From positions 1 to 64,000 of the forward strand of contig JANBPK010000729.1 in NCBI GenBank assembly GCA_027579435.1: a stretch of 64,000 nucleotides of DNA, read 5' to 3'. This DNA is from Candolleomyces eurysporus (lineage: Eukaryota; Basidiomycota; Agaricomycetes; Agaricales; Psathyrellaceae). How positions within the stretch are numbered: the first letter of the stretch is position 1; each line of letters begins with the position of its first letter. Below, one piece after another: positions 11,185-23,500 of the stretch. A model generated the notes under the pieces. The model saw only the letters and a program-made list of their open reading frames with translations. It was not told where the DNA came from and searched no databases. Position numbers and translations under genes: made by a program.

Positions 11185-12908
11185 ACAAAACGGGAATAGC
11201 CCAGGGCTTCTTGATGAGGATTTATTTACGAGTCATGATGAGACCCTCGCTCTCTGTATACTATCCTCATCTATCGGAAGCCCTTTCATGTGTCACCGCA
11301 TATTGCATCATATCATAGTAACGGGACAAGTTCCCAATAGTCTGCGTATACTGTGTGACAGTCTCAATCGCTGACGGATTGTATGCTAGCTCCGTCGAAG
11401 AAAGTCCAGAAAATACTATTTAAAGCTCATCGATTAAGGATAAACCAATGAATAACAAGAGGGCGGGATGTAATGTAAGATGTAGCGTCAGGGTCGGCAG
11501 CCATTGTGCCTCGAGCGCTAGACGAACTCAAGGATCCCGCTGAACGCAGCAGTCAACAGGCTTTCCCCAATGTGACATTCAGCTGCGATCATGAGACAAG
11601 CTTTGATGTGAACCGGTACCCGCTCTGCTCCAAAGTATCGCGTGCTTTACACCTATTCAGGTAGGCAACATTTCATTATACGCCACTGCAGCCTCGGGTG
11701 CTGCGGGTCTAAGGCACGATCTTTATGGGTCTCGTTTTACGTACCCAAAACATTGAGACTTTCACCTCAAATTGTGCAACGACTCAAGGCTAAGTACACT
11801 GCCTGACGATCGCCAACCCAGACATATAGGAAAAGGCATGGCAGTGGTTGAATCTGCATGCGAAACTTTGGGAAGAAAGGGGTCAGATAATAATTACTCA
11901 CATTGTACGTACTGAGTGAATCGAATTTTACCGTTAAGGATCGAACAGCAGGCGCACCGTCAACAAGTAACTCCAGCCTGTCACGCAAGTTCCCCAACCA
12001 AGCCCACTTTGGGGAGGAAAAATGACTGGATAAAGCGCTTTAAAAACTGAGAACGTGGTGCCAGCATTTATAGCTTCTAACCCTTCTCCCGTCACCCCAG
12101 ATCTCACTGACCGCCGAGCACTTTTGTCGCCCCTTTACTCACATCTATCATGTCTGATGGTGCAGCTCGGCTTCGCATTCAGCCCTTCTCGATGCTGACA
12201 TCGACGCTCCACTAGGATCTTGCATGAAGTTTAATAATGCCACTCAGCGAATATTCCGTGCTATCGTCCGACCAGTCGTCGTTGTCCGGGAGACAAACTT
12301 GCTGCTTGTGGGCCGTCGCCAAGCGCGGCATATTCCGAGGACTCTTGGGGGCTACTTCACTTTGTGCTTACTGTGTTTCCTCTCTCTCCCCAAAGCAAAG
12401 GCCAAAGTGCCTGGCTAAGGTGCCTCCACAGTTCATTTTGGATAGTGACCGTTTGAACTCAAGTCCAAAGCTGTGACCATATAAGCAACCCGCATGAAGG
12501 TTGAATATGACGATGGCTCCCTCACCTGACCATTAAGCGAAGGGGCCGCTGCCTTTTCTTTCTGTCTCCCGACTGGCTTGTTGGTTTGAAGCCGTTTTCA
12601 GGCGTCAAATGTCGCTCACCGTTCTGAGAGGTAGAGTCATCAGCACTCGTTCGAACAAATGCGCTACCCTGTTTGCCGCTAACTATCTGGCGTCGGTCGC
12701 CGGAACCTTGGGCAATCTGCAACCACTAACATATTGCCACTTAGATATGTCTTCCAATGAAAACCAGAAATATTTATGAATACCAGCACAAAGCAGGCCA
12801 CTGGCCCCCAGCAGTATTTGCACTATTGAAACAGCAGAGCAAGTACTTTCGATTTATGATGTACAAGGTAGCAAGATATAAAGTACACAATGACAAAAGT
12901 TCACCAAT
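11185..12908. other. Intergenic, no gene recognised
   Basis: No supported gene. Short frames around 12137-12420 begin with ATGTCTGATGG but stop quickly and resemble nothing known. The region probably contains the 3' untranslated part of the minus-strand gene that follows. Confidence 0.45.
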
Positions 12909-14518
12909 CTACACATAAATCTCGTCAAAAGAATCAGATGGACCATCAAGCTCATTCAATGCTCCCTTGGCCCGCTCCAGACCAGAAAGTCCTTCCATTG
13001 CCTCCCACTTCAAGTAAACGGACTTCAAGCGGGCTGCTGAAACAAAAGCAATGGTCTGCTGGTTGTGCAAAGCATCACCCAAGGCCGCCACCTCAAAGGT
13101 AGGTTCATAATTCTGGAGGCCAGTGGTGTGGTATTTTTTGGGCTTCCATCCAAATGAAGTGTCTTCAGCCAGTTGTATCTCAAGTCCATACTCACTATAG
13201 TAAAAGTGCCCTCCATCAACACACAAACCTTGGCGGTGGTGCGCCCATGAGATAGAAAAATCATGCCCCTGGGATTCGCAGTGAACAGGTCTGGGTTTGG
13301 AGTCAGGTGTGCCTGAGGAAGATCAGTGAAAGACGACATACCTTGCGTACCTCTGGCAAAGAATAGCACAACCTGGAGCGCGCTCGACATCCTTGAAAGT
13401 GTATTCGCGGCCATCGAGCTTGAGTGATAGGTCGGCAGATCTTGTGGCAGAGGTAGGCCAATCTGGATCAAAGCGGGGAATGTTGTACTTGTCATAGAAG
13501 TTCTCGATGTCTTCGGTGACTTCGCCGGGGTATCGACCTTTGGCGCGGGCCCAGAAGTAGGCGAGGATCTGTGCAATGGCAATATTATCCTCCTTTTCAG
13601 CCTTTGCCCCCTCTCCTGACTCAAAGTTGCGCGTGATTCCAAAGGCAGGGGCACTGCGCGACCCGCACGAATATCCTGCGAGCATCAGAGTCCCAGAATC
13701 TTCCTTCTGCAACCAAGATATGAGTAAATAGCTGCACAGCGAACGAGTCATTCACTTACTCGAACATTCCTCCTCACTGCTGCAGCTCGGGACACGATCT
13801 CTGTTGCAAGCCTTAGAATTGCTGGCACACCGCAGAATTCGCGGATAATGACCATGGTAAGTTCCTTTGTCTTCTTGTCATAAATCAAGCATGAGAGCTC
13901 TGCAGGGATGGAGTAGGAAAGTTTGTCTCTCTCCAGGAGGTGGACAGGTTTCCGCCTCATTCGCTTATCAGGCATCTCGCAGTTAGCTAGATACTGGTGC
14001 CACGTTTTGTATATTTCTGGTGTGCTGGCAACCCAATAGCCACGAGGAGGNTATTCCTCGCGAGGAGGAAGAGCATTAAANTCTAGTTTCACNAGAGCAT
14101 TGCNGGCNGTNATGTAGGNGGTGGGGTAGGACTGAATGAAGNCATTGCGCGCCAGCTGCCTGAGTGACCAGCGGGNTTCGGACCTCTCCACCCTTCGNGC
14201 ATTCAAGGCGNGCTCGACAATAGGTGGGACGNTGATACCACCAGCAATACCCAAGGCCCAGGACGCACACTCGTTNGNTGGGACNGGAGGAGTGANGTTG
14301 GGGTGCAGTGCCATAACACNGGCAATTTGGTCGCGAAGGAGTTCACTAGCGGACCGTGTGGCGATAAGAGCAGCATATAGGCTCGGTTTGGAATGGAATT
14401 CAGCCTTGAGAATAGCCCTCCAGCGCCGAGAGGGAGTTTTGCTGCGACTACCTTGCGCCTTCTTGTGCGACCGGGCTCCTGCCCCATCCCCAGCCAGTTT
14501 CTTTCCGTCTTTGGGCAT
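12909..14518 (-). CDS. Multicopy agaricomycete family protein of unknown function
   Basis: Three exons, 13760-14518, 13342-13706 and 12909-13290, with 53- and 51-bp introns, give 501 residues with no stop. I recognise the family as a repeated basidiomycete protein without assigned function: NECASWALGIAGG, PPRGYWVASTPEIYKTW, RDKLSYSIPAELSCLIYD, GYSCGSRSAPAFG. The C-terminal third shows an order of residues like a 2-oxoglutarate/Fe(II) oxygenase core: VHCESQGHDFSISW (H-x-E), then GGHFYYSEYGLEIQL, then KKYHTTGL (distal His) and an Arg in VSAARL. That is inference, not an established function. The N-terminus is basic. About seventeen N bases fall in 14051-14320 of exon 1, leaving many residues undetermined. 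ATG 14518 is the first in frame. Confidence 0.75.
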
Positions 14519-15417
14519 CGTTCACCCTCGGCGCACTCCAACTAGCGGTCAGGCACAAGTGGTAAGCACCACACTTCGCTGGTCAAAGCCTCGCGAAGTC
14601 GACTTAAAGCGCAGGGTTGCGCGTCGTGGACACAGCGCTGTTCGCCAGAGTGACCTGGGTGGTGGATTTCCGCTAACGCTGCGAAAAAGGAGGGACGTGG
14701 GGACCAGCGAGGGCTCGGTCAGAATTGGTAATTGAATGAAGGTGCTGGTGCAAGAGTGGGTGAACTGCTACCGGCGGCAATTCGAAGAGTCGGAAGGGTG
14801 AGAATGGGAGAGACGCTTGTCGATTCTAGCGGTGCCGGTAGGGCACTGCGATTCAACGAGCCAGAAGGGAGCTTCTAAAGGTAATTTCCAGGTCAATGGC
14901 CAAATGTAAATAATTAAAAGAAATGGAGAGAACGACGATAAACAAAATAGAGCGCGTTCCCAGCTCAGCAGTGGTCCCTGCAGAGCGAGGCGGCCCCAGT
15001 GAAAAGAATGGAACGGCTTAGCGCCGTCAAACACGCCCGTCCTCAACACAGTACCACATATAACAGCAATCGGAACTGTCATAGAGCAGAAACGAAGCGG
15101 GACGCACCGTGGGGATGAAGCGCGTCCAAATCGGTCGAAATATGCCCAGCTGAAGTGCGAGTGCGTGATGCGGTGGTTATAAGCCCCACAGTTGGTGGTC
15201 AGAGCAGCTCGTAAGGGCACGTTGAGAATGCTGTAACGAGGTGGTCTTCGATGGCCAGCAGCGGCGCCGGTGTTGGGGTTGAAGCAGGTGCCAGCTCATC
15301 CGCTGGTGTGCTGGCACGTTAAGACCGCTAAGTCCGATATCACGGACTTAACGCTCTTCGGCCTCGACCACAAATCCTCCCCATCCTTGGTTCTAATGCC
15401 AAACCAGAGGGGATGGA

Positions 15418-15665
15418 ATATATCTCGCAATGAAAATGAGGAATAATTCTGAATATCCTGTGAGCAACCGCAAGTGAGCACGACCCGAGCTGAGATATAT
15501 TTGCAGCCCGAAATCAGAAATAATTCGTACATGACAGAACGACTGAGAGCGTGTGCAACAACGTTCTTTGCGTTTCCATACTCGATCTGAATTCTCTAAC
15601 ATATCAGCACCTGGATATATCTCGCNAAAAAAACCCAGAAATAATTCCGAATATCCCGTGAAGTA
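15418..15665 (+). repeat. Three diverged copies of a ~45-bp AT-rich unit
   Basis: Units start near 15418, 15493 and 15613 and share the frame GATATAT-CTCGC/TTGCA ... GAAATAATTC-GAATATC. They are direct repeats spaced 75 and 120 bp apart. Confidence 0.5.
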
Positions 15666-16387
15666 CCGCCCGCGCACACGGCCAAATCGCTTGCCTCAGA
15701 TACACTCACCAAACATCACACGAGGCGTTGAAGAGACTACAGCCTCCACTTTACATCGAGAGCGCCAGCTCGATATCTTTAGTAAACGAAATGCGAAATA
15801 TCTCGAACTACGAAGCTTATAACGTGTTTCTAGTGTCGACTCTAAACCACCGATAACGTTGGCTGACTCGAGCTATCACAGCCTCCTGCTTTCCAAGTCA
15901 GGACAGCCTCGTGTCATCATAGCGTCCTTATCGAGTACAAAGGAGGGCGTGGCCCATTTAACTCCATTCACGAGACGTATTAATACGTCAACGCATCCCC
16001 AGTTCAGTACATATACACCTCTCCTTCCCACTCTTACCCTCGTTATCCCCCCACTCGACCTCCAGAAGCACTCCAGCAGCGAGCGTTACACCGATTCGCT
16101 AACCGACTCATTCACCAACTTATCGCTGTTCTCCACCTCCCTCAAGCTGTCGTTTTCGGATCATGGGCGTCAAGACGAGCAAGCCGAGGAGGCTGTGAAG
16201 CACGGTTGTGTCGTATGGACTAGGTGGAGCTCGACTTGGTAGACCAGGTAGCGTCTTTCTTTTTTTTACAGTCTCAGCAAGATTCGGTTCAGATCTTACC
16301 CATCGCCAACTTGCATTAGCCCAACCAGCGACGAACATGGATATGCCATGCACGGACGGACCATGTTGGCCTCATGTTCCGGCTAAG

Positions 16388-16448
16388 CGTACAAATATTT
16401 GTATACCCCCGCACTCTGAGCGACGGTGTACAAATATTTGCCCAACCT
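16388..16448. repeat. Paired TACAAATATTTGTA palindrome motif
   Basis: Two copies 36 bp apart: CGTACAAATATTTGTATACC at 16389 and GGTGTACAAATATTTGCCC at 16426. Related copies occur at 26087, 32455 and 36030. Confidence 0.5.
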
Positions 16449-16869
16449 CCCACTAACCCATAGCACCGTACCATCCAAAGGATAGATTGTACGATGCCAT
16501 GGTGCTGGAAGTTACGTAGCATCTGTCGAGAGTAATGTCGAAAGCCGAGCAATCTGCATAGCCACTGCAAGGCCTAAGGTAGTGTAGCACGACACGACGA
16601 CTTGTCCAAGCGCCGTCTATCTTTTGACATCCCTCGACAGGTCGTCATATATGGCCAATTAGCCCACCTACACTCCCACAATCCGACAACCCATCACTCG
16701 ACATGCGTCTGACGCCATTAAATGTATCTCAAGGACGAGGCAGGATATATCTGCAGCAAGCAACTTGAAGTCGTGCTGAACGCGAGCTTATCACGCAACA
16801 CAATCAATTATGCATTAAGGCTACAACAAATAAAACACAGGCACGCAAGAATAAACGAATTACACTCGG

Positions 16870-19711
16870 CTACGCAAGTAATCTGACCAGGACGTCATTA
16901 CAAAGTGATTTGTATCCCCTATAAAAATCCCTCACAGCGCCCGGAACATGTGAGTCTCTCTTCCATCTAGGTGTAACCTTTGGGTCCGGGAAGTTTTCCG
17001 GACTGGACAGGGCAAGTGCGTTGCGTGCGTACCAATGCTCGTTATGGTCGTCCCAGTACCAGTGGTAACTGTTGCAGTTGTCGCTCTCCATAACGGAGGA
17101 ACGAGGCCACCAAGACTCGATCCGGTACTTGTATTCAGACGGGTCACCTAGGTATAAAGGTAAGAGCCAAAACTGCGTCAACAATGGGTTAAAAAAAACG
17201 TACCTATGAGGTGCAAGTGAGCAGCTAGGATATAATCGACCTCGTACACCGCCAAAACATCATCAAACAACGTTGTTCCATTCCCCAAGTCTGCCACGAT
17301 GTTATCGGAACAAGAAAGAACGAAGGGTGAGGGATCCTGCAGTACCAGCCTCTCGCACTCAGCCTCACTTCCAATGACCTCCCTCGCGATTCGACCCACT
17401 ACACCGCGGAGTAACGCCGCCCGCCGACGATGGCCCACCAAGAAGAGCCGGCGCGATTCTACAAAACCGTCATAAACGGCTTTATCCACGTTCGAGTCTG
17501 CAGATACGACGGGTGGGACCACTGGAAAGATGAATTCGGAGGAAGGAGCAGGAGCGGGATCGGTCGATTCAACGCAGCAATTGAAGCAGATCCCGTGCTT
17601 GAACAACGCTAAAGCCATACTCTCGAAGCTGCGGTTTTCCAACCGACAGCAGAAGATGGCAGCTTCAGCATGATAGACCACGATCGTAAGACAAGGGTTC
17701 GTCGATGATGGCTTCACAACAAAAACCCCGTCACAGATCGTTACAGTGGACATGATGATCCCGCATAGCGCCGGACACAAGGGATCTAAGTCGAAGTTGG
17801 GGATAGAACCGGCAGGGAGGTTCCCGGTATTCGCTTTTCTGATGATGGAGATGAAGAATTGATAGAGAAGACCATTTACTGGGACATCCAGAAATGGTCT
17901 TGGCTGATTTTCGCCGCCCAATGCGCGGTAAACATGCTTTTGATGAAGTTGTCCGGGACTCTCGACTGTCGAAGTGATTGACTCCAAGGATAAACCGAAA
18001 AGGAAAGGAAGGCGCGCAGCCATGCGACCGGTGAGATGTCTGGTGTGTTCGAACCCAGGCTGTCGCTCGGGAGTAGGGGGCAGGGACAACGGGCTATCCT
18101 CGACAGCCACGTCGACGAAATCGGGGAGTGTGTATGGACCAGGGTTGGAATGCCCCTGGCCAACCTCTTCCATACCGTCTTCCTCAAGATCGCTGTCCCC
18201 TTCCTCGTAGAACTGATTTCTAGGATCACAGCTGCCACCACTACCGAAATCCGTACATATGTCCCACTCGTTGGCGAATGCGTCGAAGCGTCGTTGCGCC
18301 GGAGCATGGCGAACCATCTCGACCCGTATGTCGGCATTGTTGAGGCGAGTCCGATGGTGAACGCCTTCGTCGTCGTCCCAAACCCATTTATAATAGCCAG
18401 CTGCGCTGCTCCATCCTGTAAGTGCAAACTTCTCCCTGTCCCTCCTCCGCTGGCGCTCCCTATCGCTCTCGTTCTGCAATCGACGCCTATTGCTCTCGTC
18501 CCTACGCTCGAAGAACTCTTGCCATGCGACCGGTTTATTAGACAACGATCCAGTTCCGTCAGCCACGGTTTTCCTCCACGCGTCCACAGCCGCCCGATCC
18601 TTGTACAAGGGACCTCGAAGTACTGACAATGCCCGTCGTTCTTCCTCGAAAGCGTCCAAGAGAGTGGAAGGAGGTCTGAATAGGCGCAGATCCCGGGACT
18701 TGAGAAGCTCCCAAGTCGTTTCGTTCAAAGGGAACCACACTGGGATGGAGTTATAAATGAAACGATGGAGTTGGCGAGCTGTCTTTTCGACGTCTTCGCT
18801 GTAACTCGCAAGGTCGAAGAAACAGCCGACTCGTGGAACCTGAGCGGAAATGCAAAGGACCGTCGAATTGACGAAGCACCGGAGAAATGTGGGGTCGACG
18901 TGTTGGATCAGGTGAGTCCAAATACGAGACTGCTCGCGTTCGGGATTCGAGAAAACATGGTTCTCGGAAAGCAGCCAGGTCGCATATGAGAACAACACCA
19001 AGAACCATTCTTTCGTTCTGCGAACGAAAAAACAGCATGGCGTACGCTCGAGAACCTCCGCTGCAGGCCCATGTCGCTAGGTTGACGAAGAGATCGTTGG
19101 TACGGGCGTTTAAAATCTTCCAGCCATATTATCAACCAGTTCACCTGCTTCTCGATCTCCAACCATTCCGCCACCACTTGCTTCGGGACAGCCCACCGGC
19201 CATCGGCCTCGAGGACAAAGTCTTCCTCTGTTTCCATGCGACGCCGAAGTGGGGCACACATCAGATCGTCGAAAAACCCCACGAGAGGGATGAATGGAAG
19301 CGACCGGTAGCGTTTATCGTACCAGAGTGGAACTTGAAAATCCTTCAGCACAGCTCTCATGCGCTTGAAAAGATTCTGTTTCTCATCAGGAAACTTTGGA
19401 GGGACGGACACGTTCATAGTGGAGTTTGGCGAGTAGTAGGTGACTCCATCAAGGAGGTAAAGCCTCCCTTGCTGACCATTAAGGAGCGAATCGCGGTGAA
19501 GGTCTGAGAGTTTGTCCAAAGGACGCGGCAAAGGGCTATGTATACTTATCAATAGGAATGCAGGGGACCGAATGAACCAAAATGAACAAACCATTCGTCT
19601 TCGTGGACGTTATCTGCTGCGGAGGACGAGGGCACTTGGCGCGGAGGAGGAGCAGATCGACCAGGAGAGGCAGACCGCCTCCTAGAGACAGAAGCATGTG
19701 TTCGATTCATG
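16870..19711 (-). CDS. Multicopy agaricomycete hypothetical protein
   Basis: Three exons, 19592-19711, 17204-19535 and 16870-17147, encode about 910 residues. The family is a large, repeated agaricomycete protein of unknown function, recognised from LRRRMETEEDFVLEADGRWAVP near the N-terminus, RRDESNRRR-L, a WVWDDDEG block, the internal NEWDICTDFGSGG motif, RRAALLRGVVGRIAREVIGS, and the C-terminal SWWPRSSV/W-rich segment. The start (MNRTHASVSRRRSASP) leads into a Ser/Pro/Arg-rich leader. Near 19026-19031 the frame changes within a run of six A (plus strand); one extra base there would restore RHAVFF-RRT-EWFLVLFSYATW, so I read it as a homopolymer error in an otherwise intact gene. No enzymatic motif was seen. 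Confidence 0.72.
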
Positions 19712-20571
19712 ATCTATCAACAAAGGTATGACAATATTAATCGCTGATATGAAGAGAGGGCCAACGAACTCACCAATCCGACTGCGAGACACTGCCAAGA
19801 CGCTCTTCTAACACGCTGACTGCCACACACAGCACGTCGTCCGGATTATCCTACCAAGGTACCAATGCGTACTATGCGTTCAAACTAACGAAATCATAAC
19901 GATGAGCTTTCAAAGTGATTTCACCAACACGTCTAACTCACTAATGCGCCCGAACGACAAGCAGGGATACGCCTGGGGCCGCGTTTTCAACTGAAAAATC
20001 GAAACAGCTATTATTTTGTTGCCGATACAGGGGTCGTGGGTAGATGAGTATGTTATCGCAAGGTGCTCACCAGTGACACTCCACGTTCTCCGCCGTCCCA
20101 GACAACAAACTGGTTCCCTCTTGTCTGTTCACCAGGTCTACCAGAAGCCGGGTACCACGATCCGTGATACGTTGCATTCAGTGTCAATATTTTGATAGAA
20201 CAGGATGGAATGAGTTGAAAAGAGTGAAAAGGTGCCAAAACAGTTCAACGTGGTCGGCGGATATCGGATTTTGAGACTCGTTCCTTGGTAGTGCTGCGAT
20301 AAGGTTGACTCGGAATCGAGACGGACGACTAGAGTGGCACAGACAGAACCAATGCTCGGAGCTCGTTTAGTTGCCAGATCGGGGAGAGGATCTCGATAGG
20401 ATGGCGATGCAAAGCCCCTAGCGCTCATCTCAACACGTACAAGGACAGCCGTATGCATAGAGGCCCCTGATCATTTCGCCCTCGCCCTCGTTCTTTCTCT
20501 CCACTCACCACTGCACCTTGCATTTCTCAGGTAATCCAGTCCGCTGCACCAATACTTTAGTCCGCTACATT
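19712..20571. other. Divergent intergenic region
   Basis: Separates the minus-strand family gene from the plus-strand OrsD/TLH-like gene, so it should hold both promoters. No conserved promoter element could be identified, and no gene was recognised. Confidence 0.4.
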
Positions 20572-23500
20572 ATGGAGTACGTCCTTTGACTGTGGCCTCA
20601 AGAGCTATCAATGTTGAAATTGTCAGCAGGTATCGAATCGTCAAGTCGACGGTGCTCAACATCGCTTCATGTGCTAGCAGTGGCAGTTATCTCCTCTGTT
20701 CCAAGAATCCTGACACCGGTGGCTGGGAAATGTGCGTATCCATGTAGCGCAACATCTCGATATGTTTTGACACCATATTTAGAGAGGATGTCAGCCCTGC
20801 TTCCTTCCGAATTGACCCAGACATCGTCAAGAGACTCCTTGCTGCCTTGAACAACTCGACAGGCGCTGACATCCGAATCGACTCGGACATCATCGACAGA
20901 GTCTTCGTCACCGCAAACAACTCTAGTGGGAAGCCGCAAGAAAAGGGGGACGGGGATGGGGATCTGACCAACTTCAGTGACGACGAGGATGAGGGTGATG
21001 GAGAGATTGGGGATGAAGAGATTGACCTTATGATTGAGCAGGAATTACATGCAGATGAGGACCAACTGCTAGCCATTCGCGGTATGGCAGAGCTCATCTC
21101 TCAAGGTGGGCTCCAAAGGCCAGTGGAGGACGAGTGCGCACTTGGTGATAGAGATGAAACCCACACGAATCCCAGTGGTGTTGTGGTTTCACCTGTCCCT
21201 GAAAGCACTTACATTCGGGCACTGGAGGGGATCGTTTCCGAGGGTATGACCTTTATTCTTTCAATGATTTGAACGGCTATTGACATATTTATTTTCTTTC
21301 CTCCCAGCCCCTGGAGATACAAACGAGTTGGACTTCTGCGACCGTCTAATGTGGGGACTTGATCCAGACGTAAACGAGGCCGATAGCGAGGAGGGGAGTA
21401 TGGATCAACCCAACTTGTGGTACAGCGCCCTCCTTTATCTTCCGGACGCACTTAACAATGTCTCTTACAGTGACGATATTACATCGTTATTTGGCTCCAC
21501 AAAGTCTCATATCCATTCCCAGATATCCCCGTCCCCAGACGCCGTGATCACTACACCACGTTCACCTACCTTTGAAGCACCTGGTTCCCTTCCACAGACT
21601 GCAGAAGAGGATTTCTCTTCTCCCCAGTTCACCGTAGAAAATGAACAAGCTCCCTCCATGCCTCCGCGGCACCGCTCCTCGCGTCTGGCAAGTCAGTTTG
21701 TTACGCGCCTCGATGAGTCTGAGGATGACGAGGATGAAGAGTTGCCTTCGATGCCTCAACGGCGTCGCTCCTTACTTCACCAACGATCCCGCACTGCGAT
21801 GCGCATCGATAGCGAGGAAGAAACTGACGATGTGGATGACTCATATGAGCCAGTGGATGACGAAGATGAGGGTGCGAATATGTTGAGCCCAAGAGGACGT
21901 GTTCTTCCTTCGGAAAGGTACTCATTTCGTTTTTCTTGATTTGTACGTTGACTCACGTAGCTACCTCCAGCCCCAAGAAAAAGAAGTTTCGCAACACTCT
22001 CACCTCCAATCCCTCCTCCCTTATCACCACCCCCTTTCTCAAATCCTGCAAACTCGCATATCATTTCCAGTACCAGTTCATTGTGTGCATTCCCTGTGAG
22101 ACTGGCATCTGCCTAGATCAGCTCTGGCCGCACGTAACCAGTAAAAATTTAACAGGTCAGATGCAGTGGGACCCCAATGCCAGCAAGTACGTTACGGACT
22201 CAGGAGAACGCCACTCATCCCCACTCCCACCCAAAATGAGCCGCGTCGGGTTCAAAAAGAGAATCACAGACGAGTTGACTCAGGAGCTTAGGGAGCGCAA
22301 CCTCCTCGAGTCTGGGGAGGCTCTCGATATCCTGACCTCGTACAGTACATCGCATTCAAATGTTCGCGAGGGCAAGTGGCTCGAAAGTGTGAAGCCCGAC
22401 TTGGATCAAGAAGGCCCTGTCGAGGGACTGAAGGTCTACGAGCATGCGTATGTGTGCACTGCCCCCCCCCTGCAGCGATTCGCGCTTTCCATTCTGTGCT
22501 CTCAGCGAGGAATCAATTCGACACCACTACACACCTATCAATCCAGAGGGACCGAAGAGGAAGAAGAGCACGAGCGGGAAACCGAAGACTAAGGAGAGAA
22601 AATATTGCATTGACCACGATGTTGGAAGACAGAGAGGAGACAAGTTATACACAATCGCACCCGTCCAGTCATTCTTTATGGCAAATGCGGTGAGGGCTCT
22701 CTTTCCAGTGATATACCCGAGCCAGACAAACCGCCTTCGTAGCATGCCAGTTCCTCCCACCCTGCCATCATCATCATCCTCCATTGACTTCAGTTTCGAG
22801 GCTCTTGCAGATCTCATTGATCAGGAAGAGTCCCGATATGAGTCAACCATGTGTACCAAAGCCCGGTGTGCTTCTGAGCTCGTTGAGCCAGTATTTGTCA
22901 AGATGAACATGGTTGATCTATGGGAGCAAATTCCAATGCCAGCAGTGCGGAAGGTGCTTTCAATCCGGCCAGTTCGATGGGATACTGCCACAGAGCCTAC
23001 CAGGAGGCTTTTCGCTGCCATTTCAGTGACATTTATGAGCATATGTTCTAAAGTTAAGAGAGCCGACCCTGGTCTCCTCGCTCTGATCGGGAAAGGCGCT
23101 GCGTAAGTACTCTTTTTGACTTCAAGCAAATCCTGACTAATCTGGATGCAGGCTCTATGAATCACCGAAGGGACGCCCCTTCTCGATCCCTCAGAAAGAG
23201 TCGACCCTCCATGCCTATCTTCTCTTCGAAGTCCAGCTCCTTCGTCGCATGCTCTATGTTCTGCGCCGGCCAATTGAGAGGACGGACCAAACACGTGTTT
23301 TTCGATTTAACGACACTCAAGAGGAAGCTCTGCGCCGCCTGGAAAAAGCTCTTTGCACCAAGGCCCTCTCTCTTGTCGAGGTTGGAGACTGTGTCCAAGC
23401 TGCCTTAGAGACTCTCTATTTTCCCCAATGCCCTGAAAAGGCTGTGTTCGACGTCTTCGATGCTCCTTTGTCCACGTACCTGGCTCTTGTATGCCTTACA

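Larger units (their letters stand above)
14519..16869. other. Intergenic, 2.35 kb, repeats only
   Basis: No gene was recognised. It contains a set of three related short units at 15418-15665 and two copies of a palindromic AAATATTT-centred motif at 16388-16448, described separately. A single N at 15626 precedes a run of seven A. Confidence 0.45.

Noticed and set aside
22448..22505. Apparent frameshift at a run of nine C in the OrsD/TLH-like gene
   Set aside because: An intron from GTATGT (22448) to CTCAG (22505) removes the run and joins the frames perfectly.
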